Shown: piece by piece, positions 14,597 to 19,085 of the stretch | How the letters are laid out: each line of letters opens with the position of its first letter | How positions within the stretch are numbered: position 1 is the first letter of the stretch | NCBI GenBank assembly: GCA_015522935.1 | Contig: WALH01000012.1 | Coordinates: 1-19,085 of the forward strand | Direction of reading: 5' to 3' | Source of the DNA: DHVE2 group archaeon | GTDB lineage: Archaea > Thermoplasmatota > Thermoplasmata > Thermoplasmatales > Aciduliprofundaceae | Length of the DNA stretch: 19,085 nucleotides | Translations under genes and position numbers: made by a program | Notes under the pieces: model-generated | What the model saw: only the letters and a program-made list of their open reading frames with translations | Told to the model about the DNA's origin: nothing | Databases searched by the model: none

Positions 14597-14896
14597 ATGG
14601 TAGACGAGAAGATTATAACAGACAAGATTCTGGATCACTATTTCGAAATAACGAAAAAAGCGAGAGAGAAGGTTAAAATTGCATCGCCGAAAAGTTCGCA
14701 TCTTTATTCAATTGCGGAAGATTTTCTCAAGATGGCAGATTCCTACATTAATGATGCAAAATATTTCAGGGATAAAGGTGATTACCCACATGCACTTGGC
14801 GCAATTTATTACGCCCATGCATGGCTTGACGCGGGAGCCAGATTAGGTATTTTTGATGTGGGTGAAGATCACAATTTATTCACCCTTGCAAGATAG
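14597..14896 (+). CDS. DUF357 family protein
   Basis: Archaeal conserved protein of unknown function (COG1849/DUF357 by recognition). The 99-residue, largely helical product shows the family pattern: an N-terminal KILDHYFEITKKAREKVKIA helix, FLKMADSYINDAKYFRDKGDYPHALGAIYYAHAWLDAGARLGIF (43-86) and a short acidic-aromatic end. The repeated small/aromatic spacing is TPR-like and suggests a helical protein-interaction role, but nothing here gives a function. It stands alone between divergent carS and the convergent unknown operon, with a 4-base gap to the latter. Confidence 0.8.
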   Translation: MVDEKIITDKILDHYFEITKKAREKVKIASPKSSHLYSIAEDFLKMADSYINDAKYFRDKGDYPHALGAIYYAHAWLDAGARLGIFDVGEDHNLFTLAR

Positions 14897-14900
14897 AAAA

Positions 14901-16298
14901 TTACAGACTCGCCACCGCTTTATAAACTCCTTTTTTCTTCATAATCACGCAGCCCATTCTCACAAGATCCTGAAAGATTTTATCGGCACGATCCTCCATG
15001 CCCCTTTCATTCATCTTCTTCGTGAAGTAGTCGTAACTCCACCCATCAGGCCTCAATATATTTAGTTCCCACAGCACTCTATTTATTATCCTCTCCAATC
15101 TCTTCTTCTCACCCAGTGCCGAGATTTCCAAGCGGAGTTTATCCTGCATAACATCATTGATTCTTTCTAATATGGAGATATAGAGGTCTTCCACTCTCCC
15201 AGCCATACCAATTCTATTCCATCCGTTGAGCAATCGTGCCAGATGCTCGCCAAAACCATTTATGTTTGCGATATCCACAATTATTCCAAGGCGCATTGCC
15301 TCCGAGAGAATGGGAAATTCTGAATCCACGATCCTGAGGAATTTCTCCTTCCGTCTCTCCACAAAATCTTCATTCATCGTGGATTCTTGAAGATGCCTCT
15401 GAATCACAAATGACGCAATATCAACTCCATATTCCACAAATTCATCTCCCACGACCCTTTCCTCTTTGGTGCCTAAATATGGAATTTCGGCGAGGTTGAT
15501 CAGCTCATGCCTTCTTATATCTCCTTTTGTAACTGCGCTCTTTTCCCAGAGATTCGCCTTTCTTGAATAATAGAATTTTTTCGCCTCATTGCTTTTTATC
15601 ATTGCATATCTTATTTTCATATTTGGAGTTATACTTGTATCTATCTCAAAATTATCAGCGTACTTTAACTGGATTTTGAATCTGTTTTTTCTGAGTATTG
15701 GGCTAACCAATTTGAGGGATCTTTCAAATTCGCTGAAATTATTGTAGTAATACTTTGTGCCAGAATCCACGAATGTGATCGCACATCCACCCACACGATT
15801 AAGGTAAGGAGAGGAAGAAATAAAATAGGAGAGCATAACATCCCTCGCTCTTTCCGCAAAGGATTCATCAAAAATCTTATATATTTTTCTTCCGTCGAGT
15901 CCAGTCTTCTCTAAAATTAGGTATTTCTCCACAGGAATTTTTTCAAACTCTTCCACTATTAGAAATCTGCCCGCAAGAGATGAGAACTCGGATAAATCTT
16001 GAATGCGACCTTTTACAATTCCAGTTTTCCCTGATATTTTTATCCAGTAAGGAACCACCAATGGAAGGATTGGAAAGTTTTCCGAGGGAAAGGGGGTAAC
16101 TGCAAGGATACCGAAATCTCTTATTATGGGAGATAATTTTGGCCAGAGCACATCCTTCATTTCCTGACTTCTCCTCGAGGGTAAATTCACCACAAACCCT
16201 TCAAATTCTTCGTACTCGCCTAATCTGTACGTTCTTTTCAAAAAACGGTTTTTGAGTTTTTCGTCCACCTTCCAAGGAAGATATATATCGCTTATCAT
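14901..16298 (-). CDS. Hypothetical protein, 465 residues, possible C-terminal winged helix
   Basis: Not recognised. The soluble product has no signal peptide or membrane segment. The N-terminal half is rich in beta-type stretches (EGFVVNLPSRRSQEMK; FGILAVTPFPSENFPILPLVVPYWIKISG; RFLIVEEFEKIPVEKYLILEKTG), then GGCAITFVDSGTKYYYNNFSEFERSLKLV. The middle contains SRKANLWEKSAVTKGDIRRHELINL and long charged helices. The last 65 residues (RIINRVLWELN, then WSYDYFTKKMNERG and DRADKIFQDLVRMGCVIMKKKGVYKAV) have the helix-turn-helix plus beta-wing look of a DNA- or protein-binding winged helix. It overlaps the upstream small gene by 4 bases (ATGA), so the two are coupled. The codons look native. A lineage-restricted DNA- or RNA-related role is only a guess from the wing-like tail and the basic partner. 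Confidence 0.8.
   Translation of the reverse strand: MISDIYLPWKVDEKLKNRFLKRTYRLGEYEEFEGFVVNLPSRRSQEMKDVLWPKLSPIIRDFGILAVTPFPSENFPILPLVVPYWIKISGKTGIVKGRIQDLSEFSSLAGRFLIVEEFEKIPVEKYLILEKTGLDGRKIYKIFDESFAERARDVMLSYFISSSPYLNRVGGCAITFVDSGTKYYYNNFSEFERSLKLVSPILRKNRFKIQLKYADNFEIDTSITPNMKIRYAMIKSNEAKKFYYSRKANLWEKSAVTKGDIRRHELINLAEIPYLGTKEERVVGDEFVEYGVDIASFVIQRHLQESTMNEDFVERRKEKFLRIVDSEFPILSEAMRLGIIVDIANINGFGEHLARLLNGWNRIGMAGRVEDLYISILERINDVMQDKLRLEISALGEKKRLERIINRVLWELNILRPDGWSYDYFTKKMNERGMEDRADKIFQDLVRMGCVIMKKKGVYKAVASL
14931..14936 (+). terminator. T-run, possible terminator of the DUF357 gene
   Basis: Six T residues about 35 bases beyond the DUF357 stop, inside the 3' end of the convergent gene. 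Inferred from position only. Confidence 0.25.
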
Positions 16299-16624
16299 CG
16301 ATACACGCTGTACTTGTAGAGAAGGTCTATTAATTTTTTTGCCATGACTTCGTCTATAGTTCCTTCTTCCTTCTTTTTGAGTATGTAGTCCCTTGCCTCC
16401 CTTACTCCAATGTTCGATGCCTTGGCGTATATTGTTCCCTTGAGGGATCCGACAACACCTTCAGGCAAACCTTCCAATATTTTGCCTAAAAGGTATCTGA
16501 ATTCGTAATCCCTTCTCATATCCAACTTTCTCCTTTTCACATCCATTGCATGAGAAGCACAGTAATATAAATTTTGGTTTTTCCATGGGATTAACTTTCC
16601 TCTCCTTTGCGATGCCGGAGGCAT
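16295..16624 (-). CDS. Small basic hypothetical protein (83-109 residues)
   Basis: Not recognised. The confident part is the last 83 residues: a basic start (MDVKRRKLDMRRDYEFRYLLGKIL), then LPEGVVGSLKGTIYAKASN, a helix NIGVREARDYILKKKEEG and a final helix EVMAKKLIDLLYKYS. Two starts compete. ATG 16624 gives 109 residues, including KLIPWKNQNLYYCASHAMD, which looks protein-like (Trp, Tyr-Tyr-Cys, His). ATG 16546 gives 83 residues and has a good TTTATATT box about 22 bases upstream, which is itself inside the longer frame. Neither has a Shine-Dalgarno. The stop overlaps the 465-residue gene by 4 bases. The two products likely act together; the function is unknown. Confidence 0.65.
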   Translation of the reverse strand: MPPASQRRGKLIPWKNQNLYYCASHAMDVKRRKLDMRRDYEFRYLLGKILEGLPEGVVGSLKGTIYAKASNIGVREARDYILKKKEEGTIDEVMAKKLIDLLYKYSVYR

Positions 16625-16647
16625 TATGATTTATCATTTACAACTTT

Positions 16648-16803
16648 TCAGGAGTATATGACTTCATACTCTACACCTATTTCCTTCATCGCTTTCTTAA
16701 ACCGCTCAAACTGATCATAGTAGACAAAATTATGTTCCATCCATCTTCTATCATATCTCTTTGTATTTTTATTTTTCTCCACTATCTTCTTGCTGGCTAT
16801 CAA
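16648..16803 (-). CDS. Possible 51-codon gene or C-terminal gene remnant
   Basis: The 220-base gap between purF and the unknown pair holds an open frame ending in TGA at 16648-16650. Its 3' part is strikingly protein-like: KRYDRRWMEHNFVYYDQFER followed by FKKAMKEIGVEYEVIYS. Possible starts are TTG 16803, GTG 16782 or ATG 16740 (30 residues); none has a strong ribosome site. TGA stands directly before the TTG. It could be a small cytosolic protein translated after purF, or the surviving 3' end of a decayed gene. I do not recognise a family. Confidence 0.35.
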   Translation of the reverse strand: MIASKKIVEKNKNTKRYDRRWMEHNFVYYDQFERFKKAMKEIGVEYEVIYS

Positions 16804-16844
16804 TCACTCATTCTTGCCGGAGACTCTCTGTATTGAAATGTATT

Positions 16845-18284
16845 TCAGAACTCTTCCAGATCGCTTTGATATCTTATCTTTTCCCCTTCAATTGGCACAG
16901 GATAACGAGCGGTTAAACATCCTAAGCACAAATCTTCCCGTGGTATTCCTATTGCTTCCACCAATCCGTCTATACTTATGTATCCCAGAGAATCTGCGCC
17001 TATTATACCCCTTATCTCTTCAACGCTTTTTTGTGAAGCGATAAATTGATCTCGAGTCTTCATATCTATACCTAAATAGCAAGGTGCTATGATGGGAGGT
17101 GAGCCCACCCTCACATGGACTTCTTTTGCACCAGCATCTTTAAGCATTTTCACAATTTTTCTCATTGTATTTCCTCGAACTATAGAATCATCAACAAGCA
17201 CAATTCTCTTATTCCTTATTACTGAAGCTACGGGATTAAGTTTCATAGTTATTTCCTTAACTCTGCTTTCTTGTGAGGGAAGTATGAAAGTTCTTTCAAC
17301 ATATCTATTCTTCATAATACCCTCTGCATATTGTATGTGACTTTCTTCCGAATAGCCTATTGCGTGAGCTCTTCCTGAATCTGGTACAGGAACAACGAAA
17401 TCCGCTTTAACTGGATGCTCCCTCGCTAGGATTCTCCCTATTCTGCGACGCACATCATAAACGTATCTTCCATCGATAACACTGTCTGCACGGGCAAAAT
17501 AAACGTATTCAAACATGCAGTGTGCCTTGTGTTTCTTTTTGAATATGTGATGTGTGTAAAAACCATCGGATGTTATTTCTACAATTTCTCCGGGCTCCAC
17601 ATCTCTTATAAATTTCCCACGTAGAGCATCGAATGCCACACTCTCGGATGCAACCCCATATCCATTCTGAATTTTTCCCAGCCCTAACGGCCTTATCCCG
17701 AAGGGATCACGAATTGCAAAGAGTCGCTCGTCGATAAGCACGGATAGAGAAAAAGAACCGTTAAGCCGTCGAACTGTGTTTTTTAATCCTTCTATCACTC
17801 CATGGCGGGTTATTTCATAGGCCATTACCCTTGCTATAACTTCACTATCAGATTTGGTGGTGAACGCTGAACCCAATTTGCCCAGAAAATTTTTTAAATT
17901 GGCCACATTCACAATCTCTCCATTATGAGCTACGGCAATTTCATGCTCTAAGGTGTAAATTTTAATTGGATGCGCGTTCTCTTTCACTGATCCCCCCGTG
18001 GTGGAATATCTCACATGTCCTATACCTACATTACCAGTTAATCTTTCAAGATCCTCTGCTTTGAATACCTCGTGAACCAGACCCATTCCCTTTTTGATTA
18101 AAATGTGATTTCCATCATGCACAGCAATTCCTGCACTTTCCTGACCACGATGCTGGAGGGCACGAAGTGAAAAATATATTTCATGCGATACACTATTTTG
18201 AGAGGAGAAACCCACTACTCCGCAGAATTCATTTCTTTTTCTTCGCCCAAGAATATGAACGCCTTCGGGGCGAGGGATAACCAC
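16845..18284 (-). CDS. purF: Amidophosphoribosyltransferase (glutamine PRPP amidotransferase)
   Basis: First committed step of purine synthesis: PRPP + glutamine to phosphoribosylamine. It is made with a propeptide, and the nucleophile is the cysteine in RNEFCGVVGF, exposed by self-cleavage. Numbering from that Cys as 1, the four Fe-S ligands fall at 236, 382, 433 and 436 (AHCMFEY, APCYLG, DLCLGC), exactly as I recall for the Bacillus enzyme, so this is the 4Fe-4S type. The PRPP loop is VLVDDSIVRG (342-351). No in-frame ATG exists near the Cys. GTG 18284 is chosen because GAGGTG lies 8 bases upstream; it gives a 20-residue propeptide and a 56-base overlap with rpl37e. The frame stays open to a GTG at 18329, but that stretch is rpl37e read in another frame and its start has a poorly spaced ribosome site. 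Product about 479 residues. Confidence 0.93.
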   Translation of the reverse strand: MVIPRPEGVHILGRRKRNEFCGVVGFSSQNSVSHEIYFSLRALQHRGQESAGIAVHDGNHILIKKGMGLVHEVFKAEDLERLTGNVGIGHVRYSTTGGSVKENAHPIKIYTLEHEIAVAHNGEIVNVANLKNFLGKLGSAFTTKSDSEVIARVMAYEITRHGVIEGLKNTVRRLNGSFSLSVLIDERLFAIRDPFGIRPLGLGKIQNGYGVASESVAFDALRGKFIRDVEPGEIVEITSDGFYTHHIFKKKHKAHCMFEYVYFARADSVIDGRYVYDVRRRIGRILAREHPVKADFVVPVPDSGRAHAIGYSEESHIQYAEGIMKNRYVERTFILPSQESRVKEITMKLNPVASVIRNKRIVLVDDSIVRGNTMRKIVKMLKDAGAKEVHVRVGSPPIIAPCYLGIDMKTRDQFIASQKSVEEIRGIIGADSLGYISIDGLVEAIGIPREDLCLGCLTARYPVPIEGEKIRYQSDLEEF

Positions 18285-18399
18285 AGTATGAACACCTCTT
18301 GGTATGAATATTGTATGACCTATGCCCACATCTCCTGCATACTATATGCGTATGCTTCTTATTCTTTTTTCCCTTTGATGGAGTTCCCTTTCCTGCCAT
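18229..18399 (-). CDS. rpl37e: Ribosomal protein L37e
   Basis: Small zinc-ribbon protein of the archaeal and eukaryotic large subunit, 56 residues. The start MAGKGTPSKGKKNKKHTHI is the classical L37e N terminus. Zinc ligands are Cys21-Cys24 (CRRCG) and Cys36-Cys39 (CSYCG), followed by PSPRRRSYSWAKKKK at the end. The ATG at 18399 has GAGGTG at 18407-18412 with 7 bases of spacing, and this site overlaps the lsm stop codon. The gene lies between lsm and purF, as I recall for other euryarchaea such as Archaeoglobus. Its last 56 bases overlap the chosen purF start in a different frame. It is easily missed because it is so short. Confidence 0.96.
   Translation of the reverse strand: MAGKGTPSKGKKNKKHTHIVCRRCGHRSYNIHTKRCSYCGYPSPRRRSYSWAKKKK
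18293..18298 (-). promoter_or_regulatory. Ribosome binding site supporting purF start at GTG 18284
   Basis: GAGGTG, a six-base match to the archaeal anti-Shine-Dalgarno complement, 8 bases before GTG 18284 and inside rpl37e codons. The same hexamer precedes rpl37e and lsm. Confidence 0.5.
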
Positions 18400-18406
18400 A
18401 TTTCAT

Positions 18407-18412
18407 CACCTC
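18407..18412 (-). promoter_or_regulatory. Ribosome binding site of rpl37e
   Basis: GAGGTG overlapping the lsm TGA stop, 7 bases before the rpl37e ATG. It indicates coupled translation of lsm and rpl37e. Confidence 0.7.
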
Positions 18413-18635
18413 ATGGGGGGGATATGTAAATTACGTTATCACCTCTAACGATGACTACGTTATACACACCTTTCGGCTCGCTATTTATTATTTCCTCAGC
18501 ATTCTTGAGCACTAAATTCATATGCTGATCATAACCATCTAAAACTCCTCTATACTCCTTTCCTCCCTTCATAGAGACGAGAACAGGCTTGTTTAGGCTG
18601 TCATGCAGTACGTGGAGCGGTTTGAGCATCTCCAT
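18411..18635 (-). CDS. Sm-like archaeal protein (Lsm/SmAP)
   Basis: Forms heptameric rings that bind U-rich RNA. The 74-residue protein has a complete Sm fold. Sm1 runs from PVLVSMKGGKEYRGVLDGYD to QHMNLVLKNAEE (17-48), with the RNA-binding Asp-X-His-Met-Asn pattern at DQHMN. Sm2 is VVIVRGDNVIYISPP (60-74) with the diagnostic Arg-Gly. GAGGTG at 18645-18650 lies 9 bases before the ATG. It follows the upstream hypothetical gene by 34 bases and precedes rpl37e with an overlap of stop and ribosome site. The lsm-rpl37e pair is conserved in archaea. Confidence 0.96.
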   Translation of the reverse strand: MEMLKPLHVLHDSLNKPVLVSMKGGKEYRGVLDGYDQHMNLVLKNAEEIINSEPKGVYNVVIVRGDNVIYISPP

Positions 18636-18669
18636 TTCAACTCACACCTCTTGTATTGGTAACTAATAT

Positions 18670-19080
18670 TTAAATTTTGGGTATACACAAAACATCTTTT
18701 GCAGTACTCATTATTTTTTCCGCACTCATTTCATCGAGAGAGCATATGGAGAAGCCTTGGAAAATCAGTTTGAGAATTATATAAGTTCCTACAAGATACA
18801 CTTCTCTTCCCTCTCCATAATATCTCTGCAAATCATCCATTGAAAGTTCATCAAAATTCCTGTTTTTTCGCTCCCAGAAATCATGAACAATTCTTTTCCA
18901 ATCAAGTGCACATGGTTCTTTCAACCCTGCGTATTCTGAAATTCTCTCTAAATTTAAATCATCGTTGAAAACCATGGAAAAAGCAACGCCCAGACCTTCC
19001 AAAATTGCAAGCTCCCCAAACGTCATTTTGTATGGGGAATCAACACCTTTGGGAATTAGTATTTCTTGCAATCTGACCAC
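18670..19080 (-). CDS. Hypothetical protein, 136 residues or more, start near the window edge
   Basis: Not recognised. The frame reads without a stop to the right edge, so the true start may lie outside. The first usable start inside is GTG 19080; an internal Met (MTFGELAILEG) is at residue 19. The product is soluble and mostly helical: KMTFGELAILEGLGVAFSMV, then an acidic DDLNLERISEYAGL, EPCALDWKRIVHDFWERKNR, a DELSMDDLQRYYGEG segment and a hydrophobic helix VYLVGTYIILKLIFQGFSI. The hydrophobic stretch is short and includes charged neighbours, so a membrane anchor is doubtful. It probably leads the lsm-rpl37e-purF unit. No function is suggested. Confidence 0.65.
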   Translation of the reverse strand: MVRLQEILIPKGVDSPYKMTFGELAILEGLGVAFSMVFNDDLNLERISEYAGLKEPCALDWKRIVHDFWERKNRNFDELSMDDLQRYYGEGREVYLVGTYIILKLIFQGFSICSLDEMSAEKIMSTAKDVLCIPKI

Positions 19081-19085
19081 ATGAG

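Noticed and set aside
18260..18272. CGCC-TTCGG-GGCG stem-loop resembling a stable tetraloop hairpin
   Set aside because: It falls in the arginine-rich C-terminal codons of rpl37e and is only four base pairs.
18285..18329. N-terminal 15 residues giving purF a 35-residue propeptide from GTG 18329
   Set aside because: The stretch is an out-of-frame shadow of rpl37e, and the AGGAG before it leaves only 2 bases to the GTG.
18337..18355. Inverted repeat GCATAC-N7-GTATGC that looked like an operator upstream of purF, with a TATA-like core
   Set aside because: It lies entirely inside the rpl37e coding region (codons for His-Thr-His-Ile-Val-Cys), so coding constraint explains it well enough.
1..19085. 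tRNA, rRNA, CRISPR repeats, insertion sequences, attachment sites
   Set aside because: None were seen on reading both strands; the lysozyme gene has no flanking repeats that I could detect.

Overview
The window looks like chromosomal DNA of a thermophilic euryarchaeon of the Thermoplasmata / DHVE2 lineage, and the combination of genes points to Aciduliprofundum (most likely A. boonei or a close relative). Archaeal markers are ribosomal proteins L7Ae, S28e, L24e and L37e, an Sm-like (Lsm) protein, CDP-archaeol synthase (CarS), DUF357, form III RuBisCO, ADP-forming acetyl-CoA synthetase and type II methionine aminopeptidase. The GH25 lysozyme is the most specific clue, because a transferred GH25 muramidase is known from A. 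boonei. The assignment rests on recognition from memory, not on a search. Coding density is very high. No rRNA, tRNA, CRISPR array or insertion sequence was seen, and no stretch over 300 bases lacks a gene.

Layout. (1) 48-2050, minus: acdA-acdB, the two subunits of ADP-forming acetyl-CoA synthetase (energy conservation from acyl-CoA). (2) 2151-3592, plus: a YrdC/Sua5-type threonylcarbamoyl-AMP synthase and methionine aminopeptidase, probably one operon. (3) 3612-5348, minus: a secreted GH25 lysozyme with a degenerate amidase-like domain, two SH3-type domains and a C-terminal membrane anchor. (4) 5409-6671, minus: form III RuBisCO, divergent from purS-purL-purQ (6750-10046, plus). The two units share a 78-bp intergenic region in which the two TATA boxes form an inverted repeat. 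(5) 10114-11376, plus: class II HMG-CoA reductase (mevalonate pathway). (6) 11455-13951, plus: rpl7ae-rps28e-rpl24e-ndk-truD, a translation and nucleotide operon. (7) 13955-14521, minus: carS; 14597-14896, plus: a DUF357 protein. (8) 14901-16624, minus: two overlapping genes of unknown function. (9) 16648-16803, minus: a possible 51-codon gene in the largest gap. (10) 16845-19080, minus: a hypothetical gene, lsm, rpl37e and purF, a gene order also found in other archaea.

How the genes work together. PurF, PurS, PurL and PurQ cover two early steps of IMP synthesis (phosphoribosylamine formation and FGAM synthetase). Form III RuBisCO belongs to the AMP/nucleoside salvage route that ends in 3-phosphoglycerate, so purine synthesis and purine-ribose breakdown lie back to back here. 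HMG-CoA reductase and CarS serve archaeal ether-lipid synthesis. The lysozyme has no target in an archaeal wall and is best read as a weapon or feeding enzyme against bacteria.

Transcription and translation signals. Most first genes of transcription units have a TATA-like box about 25 bases before the start codon, so their mRNAs are probably leaderless or nearly so. Many internal genes, and rpl7ae, carry Shine-Dalgarno sequences of the GGAGGTGA type. This difference helped choose several starts. The key example is purF: its apparent long N-terminal extension is only the shadow of rpl37e, a 56-residue gene that is easy to miss.
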